DNA from: Argyresthia goedartella | Taxonomy: Eukaryota > Arthropoda > Insecta > Lepidoptera > Argyresthiidae | Direction of reading: 5' to 3' | Length of the DNA stretch: 64,000 nucleotides | Assembly: GCA_949825045.1 (NCBI GenBank) | Contig: OX463809.1 | Coordinates: forward strand, 1,267,501 to 1,331,500 | In this document: positions 32,296 through 43,516 of the stretch, piece after piece | How the letters are laid out: each line of letters starts with the position of its first letter | How positions within the stretch are numbered: the first letter of the stretch is position 1 | The notes under the pieces: model-generated | Told to the model about the DNA's origin: nothing | What the model saw: the letters and a program-made list of their open reading frames with translations, nothing else | Databases searched by the model: none | Position numbers and translations under genes: made by a program

Positions 32296-32530
32296 CTCAA
32301 ATGGCAATTTCATAATCTCCAGAGGTATCTTGTTACAGTAGAGAATGAACTAAACCTTGAAAGAATTGCTAACCTTCGCGAGTCTTAACCGGGGCGCAAC
32401 TAGTTTGTGACTATTTCTTAGATTAACATAACATCTATCTCTAAGTTTGGAAAATGTTGTAAGGTTCTTGCGTACATAGATTATATTTTCGAAAATAAAT
32501 TGACTAGGTACAGTAAGTATGTAAATTTAT

Positions 32531-32953
32531 TTATCTACACATATCATAAACCCTCTTTACTGCGTTCAAAAATCGCACGTTACGTTCAGCATTATGTTAA
32601 ACTACTTGGTAAAACTCGTTTCGTATCTGGAAAACTACACATAATGGTCATTATGTGTAGTTTTTCTACGTCTATTGACATTCAAATTTCGAACGCCGAC
32701 GCCCACCCGCGTACCGCCCCTAGTTTTTCTGTGAAGTTGGTACTGACATTCAAATTTCGAACGCCGACGCCCGTCTGCGTGAAGTTGGTACTAAAGAACA
32801 AGCTAAACAATTGCAGAACCACAATGCCGGTCAAACATGCGGTTCCTGAACTCTCGAGTGATATTATTATGAAACTCGCCTTCGGCTCGTTTCATAAACC
32901 CACTCTCGAGTTTTAATGCCCTCCATTATGCAGCAGTCACATAGACTACTATT
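32531..32953. mobile_element. MITE related to 2787-3264, one end missing
   Basis: It is the inverse of the first copy over 'ttatctacacatatcataaaccctctttactgcg' and the right arm 'cttcggctcgtttcataaacccactctcgag...actactatt'. The left terminal arm is lost. It carries an internal duplication of 'gacattcaaatttcgaacgccgacgcc'. Confidence 0.75.
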
Positions 32954-33484
32954 ATAAAGCTCTCTTAAGCTGCAAAAAGTTTGAATATCCGCTGCTTTTC
33001 TCCAAAACAAGATACCGTAGCACATGACACTATGTATGTAACTAAAATATACTAGCCCCGATGGAGTTGACGTAGTAACACATCCGTGTTAAGCCGCAGA
33101 ACTTAATTTACCAGCTAATTTATCTATGTGGGGTCCCCACTGCAAATTGCTGTCAATGAAAGTGTAGCTGACTAACACTAAACTAGTCTCAACTTGAATG
33201 ACATTTAGAGGTGAAAATTTGATGGACTTGGTTTTGCCAGCGCTTAAAAATTAATTATTAACTGTTAAATAATTCAAGGTTAAGGCGCTACCTCGCCCGT
33301 GCAAAGCTCACCGTTACTCCAGGCGGAAAGACCCGCAGTGTGAGAGGGACGGAATCGGGAAAAAATGAAAAACGTAGCGCTAAACCACAGAATAATTGTT
33401 TTAAAATAAACTAAGCTATTATGTTAAAAAGTTTTTTAAGGGGATTTTGCGAATACATAATATCTTTATTTTGATCGCAGTTCC

Positions 33485-33710
33485 ACAATGAAATTAGTTG
33501 GGATTTCAGAATTACAGGAAAAAATAAAACAATTTAGAGGTGTTTTCGTAATTAAATTCTATCGAGAAAATTTCATCCAATCGCGTTTCCCTTTAGTGAA
33601 AATCTTAATCAAATACTCAATAAACCTTAACCCAAAAATCAAATCTGTAGATGACTTCATGATTCGAAAAAAACCCCATTTTTTTCGTATAACCTTAAAT
33701 ACAATACACC
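33485..33710 (+). repeat. Repeat Z, copy 1
   Basis: 'aaattagttgggatttcagaattacagg...' continues to 'atactcaataaacctt'. It is inversely repeated at 48065-48275. The short open frame is probably incidental. Confidence 0.65.
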
Positions 33711-34140
33711 ATTAATTTCGTCAAAATCTTCTTTTTGTGTTTCAATTTTGAAGACCAGTGAGGTATCATCAGCAAACATACAAAAAAAACACTATGTCAG
33801 TCAATTTCTCCACCACGAAAGCTGGCTGATCGTTAATACCTACCAGGAATAAGAAAGGGCCTAATATGGAACCATGTAGGATGCCAAATTTCTGATCCTG
33901 ATCTATCAGATTCAACGCCGCTGACTTCTGCCTTTTGAATTCAATTGGTTAAGTTTGATCTTAGTAGATCCAACGCTTTATTTCTAACTCGGTAATGATT
34001 TAATTTAATTAGATCAACACAGTCAAATACCTTTGATAGGTCGCGAAAAACTCCGACAGAATCCTGTGCGGCCTCCCATGCAGAATAAATATGAGATATA
34101 AGGGAAACACCTGCTTCCGTAGTCTATTTACCCCTAAGGC

Positions 34141-34278
34141 CTTACTAATAAAAGAAGTTATTCACTTTGCAACTTATACACTGTTTTGTCTTGCTTTGAT
34201 ATTTGACATTTACTCGACGTATGAAAAGGACAAAACACTGTATAAGCTAAACAGAGTATTTTGTTATTATTAGTAAAG
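34141..34278. mobile_element. 138 bp palindromic MITE
   Basis: 'cttactaata...acttatacactgttttgtc' pairs with 'gacaaaacactgtataagct...tattagtaaag'. Arms of ~50 bp with several mismatches surround a short centre. It is inserted in the decayed LINE. Confidence 0.7.
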
Positions 34279-35389
34279 TGGCTAGTGAAACCATATTATT
34301 TGGCGTGGAGTTGATTTGTCCTGTGGATGCGTGAGAGCATTTGATTGAGTATATTTTTTTTGAATATTTTACTTAGTGCTGTAAGAACAGATATTGGTCT
34401 GAAATTAAAAGGATCACCCTTTGACTCCCGACTTGAACAGAGGTATCAGTTTACTGTGTCTGAGGTTTGAGGTCTGGGAAAGCTCTATCGTCAACACATT
34501 TATTGAATATATAAGATAAGATAAGATACTAGATTCACAAAAATATACATAGAATAACTATATATATTTTTTTAGGGTCCTGTGCCCTAAACGAAAAGAT
34601 ATATAGGATACTTCGTTGTCCGTGTGTCTGTCTGTCTGACTGGCAAGACCCTTTTTCTCAGGAACGCATATATATAAAAGGTTGAAATTAGTCCCTTGGA
34701 GATGTGAAAAAATCAAACATCTAGATAAACGTAAACAAAAGATAATATAAGAATCCAGTTATTCACTGATAAGATACATACAGATATAGTTCACAGACAG
34801 TTAAAGAAATGATTGAAATTATATTTAGTTAACTTTACATAAGTATATTTATTCCATAGTGAATGGGACCTGGCTCAGCATTTGTTGCAAATAAATTATC
34901 TGCAACGCTGGTTATTTGAATAGGAGCTGGCTCAGCATAAGGACGCCGCAAAATTTATTATTGTTTCTTGATACCACAAAGGGAATCAAAACCATGGGAG
35001 TGGGTACTTCCAGTTGATCCATGGGAGTGGGTACTTCCAGTTGATCTACCTAGAATCATGTGAAATTTGGCACGAAGGTCCTATTATTATCTTAGAAACT
35101 GTACATTTCTGTCTGTCTGTCTGTGAAGGCACTTTTACTTAGGGACGCGTTAAGATATCAAGTTGAAATTAATATAGATTACTCAAGTCCGTGGTCTCTT
35201 GAAGTTGGAAAAATCAAACTTATAGTACAACGCAATTAAAAGATAACGCCTTTTATGTCACAATTTTGCTGAATTTGCTTGGTACTGACAGGGGAATCAC
35301 AACCTAATAGGTACTTCTTGTTGACCTAGAATCATGAAATTAGGCGCTAATCAGGTCTTATAAGAAAGACATCCTGAAACATACAAGAA

Positions 35390-35965
35390 CAGGGCCACTC
35401 TTAATAACTTATATTACTTAACTAAACTTAACAAAGATCCAAATGACACTGCAATCTACCAACACATATATTATGTCCATTGAAATCTACAATAAACTCC
35501 CAGACAGCTATAAAAATATTACCAAAAAATGTGCATTTCTACGAAAACTCAAAACTCTCCTCAGCTCAAGCCTACTATGCTGTTGAATAATATTTAAATG
35601 AAATACACTTCCCACATTAAACTAACTAAAATACCAACAATCATACAATACACATTCACACACACCCTCCCTCATACACCCTTACACACACACACACACA
35701 CACACCCTCTCCCTGACTCACACACACATAAAGATATAACAATAAATAGTATTATAGATATCTTTTATGAAAGTCTTACGTAATTTGATCTCATTCCTTG
35801 TTCTATATAAAATTTCTGTATGATGTTATCGTATCAGGTACGTTTCTATGAAACTCTGTGTTAGATATAAGTTAGTTTGTGAGAAATTGCAGTGGCCTTA
35901 CAGGTTCATTGTCGGGACCTCCTAACTTTAAAAACTGTAAAACCTCAATGTTGCAATAAATGATT
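35390..35965 (+). pseudogene. LINE C-terminal fragment with 3' UTR
   Basis: The end of a reverse-transcriptase protein is visible ('IEIYNKLPDSYKNITKKCAFLRKLKTLLSSS'-like, ~35475-35580, ending TGA). A UTR with a (CA)n run follows and ends near 'gcaataaatg'. It is inserted in the repeat above; the clade is unclear. Confidence 0.5.
35683..35705. repeat. (CA)n microsatellite
   Basis: About 11 CA units in the LINE 3' UTR. Confidence 0.9.
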
Positions 35966-36062
35966 TGGAATAGCAAAAATAATGAAAAAATCGAAAATCG
36001 TAAATTTGTAATTCCGTCACAAAAAAGGCTCAGTTCGCGAGCCCGACTCGCACTTGGCCGAT

Positions 36063-37052
36063 ATAATTTTTCTTGTAACCAAGCGGATCTTATTCATAAA
36101 TGAGCGTAGCAAGATCAAATTGATCAAGGAGTCAAAACAACCATTTGCGATAAAACAGCTTTACTTATAAATGCAATTCCGGGAAAGCGAACATTTATTT
36201 ATATCTCAATATTTCAGCAGCGCGGACCGCAATCCCATTTGGAATGCAAATAAGGAAATAAAAATTACGATTACAGAGTTTCTCGTTTTCCCAGATGCCA
36301 ACTGTTGCTGCCTGCAGTAGCTCTACTCTGTGGCCTTATCGTGACTGACCTAAATAGGAATTCCAATCGCTTTTGTAAAAAAAAAAACTCAACACAATGC
36401 TTTGACACGAGCTGTCATTTATTGCTACTTTGCTTGTTTATTCAATGCTCTCATGAGTCTGCATTCAAAATGACTACATATCAGAATTGGTTCACTGTTG
36501 GATTGCTTAATATGAAATGTAATAATATTGATTGGCATAAATCCTTCAGCCGAAATTTTCTAAATCCTCACAATCATTTAACATAAATGATTACACATAC
36601 ATTTCAAAGACATAGCAAGCTTAAAGCATTAGAAAGACTTTCGCATCTTGGAGAAAGACATAAAATGGATACTTTAAAAAAAATGTGATGCTCAAATGCC
36701 GAACAATTTCAATTTCTCACTAATTTCGTATTTCAGCTATATTCCTATTTTGCGAAGGTTTTTTTATTTGCATTTATATTGTATTGTAAGATATATTATT
36801 TATCTCAACATGATGAGCACCGAATTCGAACCGGCATATCCTATATAGTTTGGCAATAAATAGTAGAAATTAAATAAAGTGGAACTATTTGTGAGTGCAA
36901 CTAGCCAACTATGATATGTAGAAATCATAGAAGACTGGTCAAATAATATCCCGTAGATCAATTGCAAAATAAATAAATAAATTTAAAAAAATTAAAAAAA
37001 ATTTAGTCTAATAAACACCTATCTTCACACACTCACACAAAAAAATAATAAT
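36063..37052. other. No gene recognised
   Basis: AT-rich spacer; frames are short and without motifs. Confidence 0.4.
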
Positions 37053-37140
37053 GTGGCCCCTTAACGTCCCCACCGTGGGGCACAGGCCCTCACCCGGATA
37101 CGAGCAAGATTAAGCTAAACTATTTCTCATCATCTCATCA
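37053..37140. repeat. Lepidoptera-type repeat ('aacgtccccaccgtggggcacaggcc')
   Basis: Shares 'gtccccaccg.ggggcacaggcc' and 'cccggatacgag.aagattaagc' with 3550-3600. Confidence 0.55.
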
Positions 37141-37504
37141 GGCTCATCCTTGTCTAGTTGATAATTGCGCGACGGTGCCTGCCGCCCCGGTATAATAAAT
37201 TGCGTAATTTGTGGCTCGGATCAACTATGTCTAACTGACGGTAGAATATAAAGCGGATCTGCAAATGTAATCTGCTATTCGGGTCATATTTTAAAGCTTA
37301 AGTGGATCAACAATTTGGACAAAATTTTGCTCACGAGTTTTCAAAATTCCGAACATCCTGATCCTCCGTCATGGGAGCCGGATGACATATATTCCGGTTT
37401 CATCGCAGTACAATGAAAAGGTTCCAAGAAAACACTGTGGAAATGCGGATCAAATTATGTTCCAGGATATTACTGGATCAATTATATACAAAAAGAGGTA
37501 TATA

Positions 37505-38795
37505 CATAGGGCGCACTGTAAGTTTCCGGAACTGGCCACTTACATAAACAATATTTAAAAATTTATTGCAACATTTGAAAATAGAACTCTTTGGCTGTAG
37601 AATGCAGTTTGTTTCATCTGACTGCCTTTTGTTTTTACCTTGTGGCGCCATTTAAAAAATTGTGTGTCTGCATCAACATGGATTTAACTCGGGAAAATTT
37701 TCGTAGTATGATTTTCTACGATTTTAAGTGTAATTTGACAGCTCAACAGAGCATCGCTCGGCTTGAAACAGCTTTTGGCAATGAAGCACCATGCAAGACA
37801 ACTGTTTATAGCTGGTTTGCAGAATTCAAGCGTGGGCGTATCAATCTCAGTGACGAATCTCGCGATGGTCGGCCGTCCACCGCTGTGACCAACAAAAATA
37901 TCGATGCTGTGCGCCGTATGATTGAAACAGACAGGCATGTGACCTACCATGAAATTCGCGCATCCTTAGAAATAGGCATGAGTCAAATACAATTAATCCT
38001 ACACAAACATTTGGGTGTGAGAAAGCTGTGCTCGCGGTGGATCCCACACAACTTGACCGAGGCTCAAAAAACGGACCGCGTCACTTGGTGCAGTGCCATG
38101 CTTACCAGATTCAACGAAGGTGCGTCAAATTTGGTGTGGGACATAGTAACAGGTGACGAAACATGGATTTATTGCTACGATCCCAAAACAAAGCAGCAAT
38201 CGAGCGTATGGGTCTTTCAAGATGAGCCGAAACCAACCAAAGTGGCGCGCGTGAAAAGTGCATCTAAGCGGATGATTGCTTCTTTTTTTAATAAAACTGG
38301 ACACGTGGCTACTGTTGCTTTAGAGAATCGTCGTACAGTGAATAGTGACTGGTACACGACCATTTGTTTGCCGGAAGTTATTGACGAACTCCGTAAAAAT
38401 AACCGTAAACGCCGTATCATCCTGCACTACGACAATGCTAGTTCTCACACGGCCAGACAGACAAACGACTTTTTGAAGGCGAAAAATGTAGAACTCATGA
38501 GTCACCCTGCATACAGTTCCGACCTGGCACCTTGTGACTTTTTTCTGTTCCCAAAAATTAAGAACCAATTACGCGGTCAACGATTTTCATCACCAGAAGA
38601 GGCTGTCGAGGAGTATGAAAAACACGTTTCAGAGGTCACCACAGAGGAGTGGCACAAAAGTTTTCAAAACTGGTTTCATCGAATGAAAAAGTGCATAGAC
38701 GCCAAGGGAGATTATTTTGAAAAACAATAAATTAATTTTGTACCTTTAATAGTATTTTTTCATATTCATTCCGGAAACTTATAGTGCGCCCCACG
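37505..38795 (+). mobile_element. Complete mariner transposon, 1291 bp
   Basis: The terminal repeats CATAGGGCGCACTGTAAG... and, inverted, CGTGGGGCGCACTATAAG... are 27 bp with four mismatches. TA flanks both ends (37503-37504, 38796-38797). It contains one intact transposase. Size and structure are those of a standalone mariner. Confidence 0.88.
37678..38730 (+). CDS. Mariner transposase (DD34D), 350 aa, intact
   Basis: The likely start is 'MDLTRENFRSMIFYDFK' at 37678; the frame is open to 37591, but mariner proteins start here. Two helix-turn-helix regions (~10-55 and ~75-115) would bind the terminal repeats. 'GRPS' (64-67) and 'WIPHNL' (121-126) are mariner signatures. The catalytic residues Asp160 ('VTGDETW'), Asp252 ('LHYDNASSH') and Asp287 ('LAPCDFFLF') have the 34-residue spacing. 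No stop or frameshift is seen and length is normal. It mediates cut-and-paste at TA. Because the terminal repeats also survive, the copy could be active or young. Confidence 0.9.
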   Translation: MDLTRENFRSMIFYDFKCNLTAQQSIARLETAFGNEAPCKTTVYSWFAEFKRGRINLSDESRDGRPSTAVTNKNIDAVRRMIETDRHVTYHEIRASLEIGMSQIQLILHKHLGVRKLCSRWIPHNLTEAQKTDRVTWCSAMLTRFNEGASNLVWDIVTGDETWIYCYDPKTKQQSSVWVFQDEPKPTKVARVKSASKRMIASFFNKTGHVATVALENRRTVNSDWYTTICLPEVIDELRKNNRKRRIILHYDNASSHTARQTNDFLKAKNVELMSHPAYSSDLAPCDFFLFPKIKNQLRGQRFSSPEEAVEEYEKHVSEVTTEEWHKSFQNWFHRMKKCIDAKGDYFEKQ

Positions 38796-38849
38796 TATAT
38801 ATGTATTTTTTGGCTGCAATAAATAAATTTTGAGTCATTATATGTCAAT

Positions 38850-39000
38850 TAAGGGGCGATTGTTCCATCTCCAGATAAACAGCCAGATAACTTTACTTGA
38901 CATTTCACACGTACAAAGTCTGTCAAATTCCTCAGATAAACAGGCAGATAAAATTTACCTGAAGATGGAAAAATTCGGCTGTAAGAGGAATAAAATCAAG
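38850..39000. repeat. Imperfect inverted repeat, MITE-like
   Basis: 'gttccatctccagataaacagccagataa' faces 'cagataaacaggcagataaaatttacctgaagatgg'. Ends are not precise. Confidence 0.4.
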
Positions 39001-39149
39001 CTACAGATATATTGTAAAACACTAGCTAAACATAAACATTTACATATATTGCTTCTGGCCCCACACAAAGATACCCTGTGTCGTGGGAACCAGAAACAGT
39101 GACGTCACCTACATATAAACATCCAAGACCTGTTTTTTTTTTGTTTACC

Positions 39150-39222
39150 CCAGGCCTGGGATCGAACATGGGACCTCTCGCATGCTATGCTAAGCCACAA
39201 CCGCTGCGCCACAGAGGTCATC
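39150..39222 (-). repeat. tRNA-derived SINE head
   Basis: On the minus strand an A box TGGCGCAGCGG (39201-39211) and a B-box-like TGTTCGATCCC (~39157-39168) are in tRNA-like spacing. The ends do not form an acceptor stem, so it is a SINE or tRNA pseudogene. Confidence 0.6.
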
Positions 39223-39955
39223 ATGAAAAATAGCGTCACGTCAATTCCCATACGGGGTGGTAGAAGCACAGTTGCGTGCACGATTAGCCAGTTATTCGCA
39301 TTTTGCGTAGTACACCTGAAATATATTTCGGCGAAAGACTTGGCCCCTTGGTGCAAATATGTGCCTTTGTTATCCCGTGTGGGAAAAGGCATGGCGCCTT
39401 GTCTTCGACTCAGACCGCTAACCGAAGAATTATCAGTTTTAGTACACATTTTATATTTTCATTCCCCTGTGATGCTTGTTCGTTGTTCAGGGATATCTAT
39501 GTTGACATCAAAGGATGCACGGAGCAAAGGAAAACTGGTAACTGAATAATGTCAGGGAGATGTCTGACAGACGGTTGGTATTTTGGTATACCCTCGAGGT
39601 TTGTGCAGAGCTTGTTCGGGGTTATCATATCCCACAAAACTTACAGGTTTGTTATTGTAATAGATTCTACAAATGTACAGTGAAAGTTGCATACATGGCA
39701 CAGAAGCTCTAGCTAACAGAAATTGTAAAAAATAGAATACAATTTTTGTAATTAATAATTAAATCTTTTTTTAATATTTGTTGAAAACTCAACTCAACAA
39801 GTTTCGAGTTTTACTTAAGGCCTAAAAATGGAACCTATACAGCTTGAAGTGGACCTTCAGCGCGGTATTTATTCGATGGAAATAGAGTCCCAGTACTGTT
39901 GGGTTGGTTGCGGTTCTAGCTTGATTCGAATGGAAGTGAATTTAATACGTACAGT
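39223..39955. other. No gene recognised
   Basis: Spacer with short frames only; 39240-39340 may continue the SINE body. Confidence 0.35.
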
Positions 39956-39959
39956 TAGT

Positions 39960-40115
39960 TAGAAATGTAATACAAGGTTGTTCGAGGTTATATAGATCTT
40001 CTACATGGTGTAGTCATATTACAGGCAGTTGTTAGGGACATCATTCTTAACAAATTTCACTATGAAACCGCTTTGATCAGAGCATCTTTATTTTTCACGT
40101 CTCCACAGCGAAAAC
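39960..40115 (+). repeat. Repeat W, copy 1
   Basis: 'ggtgtagtcatatta...gttgttag...tttcactatgaaaccgctttgatcagagcatcttta' resembles 48800-48935 over ~130 bp. Confidence 0.5.
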
Positions 40116-40324
40116 GAAACAATTTGTAAAATTTACGTTTGTGTATAGGAAATGTGTCAATTGAAAAAAAAACGGTCGTTTTGCGCTACTGGGAGGCAGA
40201 TTTATATAAACTGAAGCTCTTTTCCCTATCTCTGACCTCAAGAATTTTCTATAGCAATCCCAATCAAATTGATTTTTTGAGGTATGTTCGCTTACTTAAG
40301 TTAGACAGAAATTACATTTGGCCA

Positions 40325-40600
40325 CGCTCTTGTTAGGTGTGATCAAATGTCAAATACCCGAGTATTTGTATGTAAAACTCACCTGGCGAATTCTACGTCA
40401 CCACACAAAGAGGGCCTCAACCACTATTCTGTCGATTCCCCGACATGGAACGGCTGCTTTTCGTGGCAGATTCAGATATCTGTCCACGAAGTGTTGGAAC
40501 AACTTGCCACCACCAATTCGGGATTGCAAATAGATTGCTTGATTTAAGATTAAGTGCAGACAACACTTCTTACATCGGCGGAGAGAAACCACGTCACAAA
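40325..40600 (+). pseudogene. LINE reverse-transcriptase C-terminal remnant
   Basis: 'LSIPRHGTAAFRGRFRYLSTKCWNNLPPPIRD' is the conserved end of many LINE polymerases just before the stop. It is preceded by a decayed stretch with frame changes and has no RT core. Confidence 0.55.
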
Positions 40601-40960
40601 ATTAATATAGATAAAATTACGTAATTCGGTTAAGTCATATGATAATCTTAATTATTATTTGTATTTACTTTTCCTTTTTAATATTTGTTTTTAATAAATA
40701 ATTTAAATTTTTGGAGTATTATATTCATATTATTTTCATTTTACTGAATGGCTTCACGTCCTGTAGATTTGATATTGAGATTAATTATAATGTGAAGGTT
40801 TATTAACACCCACCAACACTTATTTATTCAGTCCTAAAAAGGTACCGACAGAATATCAGCATTGCAGGATCTCCTGGAGGTCATGTGACACATGCTGAGT
40901 CGGAGTCGTTCCGCTGTTGCGACACACACCGCATGGCGTCATTACACATAATGACAAAAC

Positions 40961-41003
40961 AAAGTAACAAAATGGGGATAGGTTATTCCCATTTTGTTAC
41001 TTT
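40961..41003. repeat. Perfect 16-bp hairpin
   Basis: aaagtaacaaaatggg, an 11-base loop, then the exact complement cccattttgttacttt. It is shorter than a miRNA precursor stem. Confidence 0.75.
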
Positions 41004-41754
41004 ATTTTATTTCCCACTGTGTTCTATTTTAAAACCCATAATTGTTGTTTTATACACAACAGTTTCTCGACAATAATTATTTCAAAGTCAAACATCCACA
41101 ACAACAGCTTCGTCGTATAAAAATAAAACACGTAAAAACAAGAGACATAAAACAATTACACAAACAAACCGCCCCAAGAATCTCCCGGCCCAAAGGTGCC
41201 AGCTACACTGGCAGCGTTCCCGCGCTGCACAGCGAGTGAGATTCTCTGGACCAGGAAAGCCCCGGAGCGGTTGTCAAACCCTCGGTCCCTCAAGCGGCGC
41301 CCAATGTCCCTACAAAAGCCCTACCCTGTGAACCCCATACCCTTGAAGTCTCGACGAACAAAGGAACGAACTGATAACTTCCCACTCTCCTACTTTTTTT
41401 GTTTATTTATATCTTTTAGCTGTGTCTTGTGTATTGTGACTCTTCTGTTCTTCCTTCAAATTCACGTTTCACCATTCAGAGCGCGATTGGTGTAAGGAGC
41501 CTGTCATCTAAAGCGACTGTCCCTGGTGGAAAATTAATTTAAAAGGAATCTGGATATGTAAAGAAATATCTAGAATATCAAGCTACTTGAAACCTTTGAA
41601 AATGAATATCTACGTCATCATGCCAGGTATGTTAATTAGACGTGACTATATCACGTAAAATACACGTAAATATCTAACTTTTACTTTGTAACAACGTGTA
41701 ACATTTCGTTTCCCTGAACTGCAGTATACCCCTCAGGGGATTGCAAGCAGGTAA

Positions 41755-42015
41755 CTTAATAACGCGCCGTTATTCCGTTACTCGTTAGAGGAGGGTCGAG
41801 GCCGTTGCACGAGCCGTGGACAGCCATATTGGATCTGACATATAAAATGGAGACTTCCAGTAAATGAACGAGAACATACCTAAATGGTGCACCGACTGCG
41901 TTCGGTGCAGAGCAACTTAATTTTTCACTTCTCTATACATTTTGGCCGGAATGACAGCCAATTTGTATGAAGAATGAAGGAATGACAAATAGGGTGATGC
42001 CAGTTCACTCCTCTG
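41755..42015 (+). repeat. Repeat Y, copy 1
   Basis: 'cgttattccgttactcg...gtcgaggccgttgc...atattggatctgacat', with 'atagggtgatgcc' farther on, is inversely repeated at 49260-49565. 41160-41500 holds a GC-richer open stretch of unknown nature. Confidence 0.65.
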
Positions 42016-42284
42016 TCCACGAGCACATATTTGGTAATTAAATACAGAATAACGTTCCTTATTATCTAAACACATGCAGTGTTGCTTAATGTTGAAAATA
42101 TTTAATGAATTTGGCATGAAAATGATATGTTTTTTACCTAATTGATTCGCTCAAGAAACAAATAACATTAAACAACCACTAGTACACGTTAAAGTACCAC
42201 TCACGATTTCGGTCAAGCAAAACTTTTACCGAGAAAATAAAGTGACATTCGAAATGGTACAATAAACTTCTAATCCTTTCGGAA

Positions 42285-42755
42285 CGTGCTGTCCGTTTCC
42301 CAAAACACCCGTTCCAAAATATTTTTTTTTTTTTACGACCGTATGCCAACAAATCTGTTTCTCATAGGATCCGTATGCCAAAACACCCGTTTCTCATTGC
42401 ACCCGTACGCGAAAAGAATCGTTTCTCAAGACATTGTTAAAAAGGTTACGTATCTCCATATATAACTCTATATATGACGTAGTGACGGGAACGGAAGTTG
42501 TGGAAAAGGAATATCAAACCAAACGTGTTTTTTGGGGTAAACACATTCTGGGAATCGGATTATTTAGGAAACGGTAGTGTAGGGAACGGCCGTTTCAGAA
42601 TTAGGACTTTCTGGGAAACGGATATCAAACGAAACGTATATTTTGGGGAAAATACATTCTGGGAGACACATATATCGGGAATCGGATTATTGAGGAAAAT
42701 GTAGTGACGGAAACGGTTGTTTTGGAAACGGGTAGTTTGGGAAACGGATAGCCAG
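42285..42755. mobile_element. Foldback-like repeat rich in 'gggaaacgg'
   Basis: The left end 'ccgtttcccaaaacacccgtt' is the inverse of the right end 'aacgggtagtttgggaaacgg'. The interior has a ~120-bp direct duplication ('atatcaaac.aaacgt.tttttgggg.aaa.acattctggga') and many 'ggaaacgg' units. It is non-coding. Confidence 0.6.
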
Positions 42756-43289
42756 TTCCGGAGCCCTTCTAATAAACCCCTTCACCCGTAACATGCCGCG
42801 GGCCACCCGCCCTTGGCGCGCATTTTAAAGCGTCTAAATTCGAAATTCGTGACTCATTCGTACAACAATGTAACATGGATGCGATAAAATGCGCGGCAAA
42901 CTCGAGTCGCGCGGGGCATGCTACGGGGGCAGGACAAAGGCCAAATTATATTTATAACATAACTTAAAACGGCAATAAATACTTCATAAATAAATAATAA
43001 AAAAAGTAAATTCTTTAGAGATTCCTATCAATGAGAACCACTGAACTTATTTTAATAAAACATATCTAAGAAGCATCGCGCTGAAATCTACTAACAATTA
43101 AAAACACCGCAGTAAAATCCGTCCAATACGTTGCCATTTTGTAATATGTAAATAAGTGCTCAGTTGGAAAAACTCATTTCAGGTTAATAACGAGTATAAT
43201 AAATACTTGTAAGTTTAATTAACAAGCTGCGGGTTTAACGCAAGCGGAGGTTATCTACGTGTAGGCCTTCTATCCGACCTAGTTTCCGA

Positions 43290-43400
43290 TACAGGTGATT
43301 CCAATGATGTCTCTTGTTAGAGATATGCTCGCCTTTGTACATTTATTTTCTATTTACCAGTCTGTAATATATTATTTTCGTGTAATATTAAAAAAGTAAA
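43290..43400 (+). repeat. LINE 3'-tail remnant (CR1/L2-like)
   Basis: 'cttgttagagatatgctcgcctttgtac' is the same 3'-UTR motif as at 31145 and 59910. Confidence 0.45.
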
Positions 43401-43516
43401 TTATATCCCGACAAAAAATTATTTAATTTAACGATGCAATTTAAACCTTTAAAAAATTAAGGATGCACCACATTTTGTCAGCCGCTTAATACAGTTAGGG
43501 CGGACTTCGTCACGCA

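Larger units (their letters stand above)
32300..34500 (-). pseudogene. Decayed Jockey-like LINE, antisense
   Basis: Short stretches align with the better copy at 9510-11018: 'gtaaggttcttgcgtacatagattatattttcg' with ~10130, 'aagataccgtagcacatgacactatg' with ~10312, and 'gaccagtgaggtatcatcagcaaaca' with ~10693. Farther right (34300-34500) the reversed sequence recalls RT motifs ('FNFRPISVL'). Frames are full of stops. It has been invaded by two MITE-like pieces (32531-32953, 34141-34278) and an unknown repeat (33485-33710). Confidence 0.6.
34565..36062 (+). repeat. Lepidoptera-type repeat, interrupted
   Basis: It starts 'ttagggtcctgtgccctaaacg', has 'aagaccctttttctcaggaacgc', and ends 'cgagcccgactcgcacttggccg'. 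The middle contains a 27-bp direct duplication ('catgggagtgggtacttccagttgatc', ~34992-35045) and a LINE tail. Confidence 0.6.

Noticed and set aside
39150..39222. Functional tRNA gene
   Set aside because: A and B boxes are tRNA-like, but the acceptor ends do not pair; a SINE head fits better.
40961..41003. miRNA precursor
   Set aside because: A 16-bp stem is too short for a typical precursor.
41196..41495. Host gene exon in the GC-richer open stretch
   Set aside because: No domain, splice context or similarity I can recognise; could be a repeat fragment.
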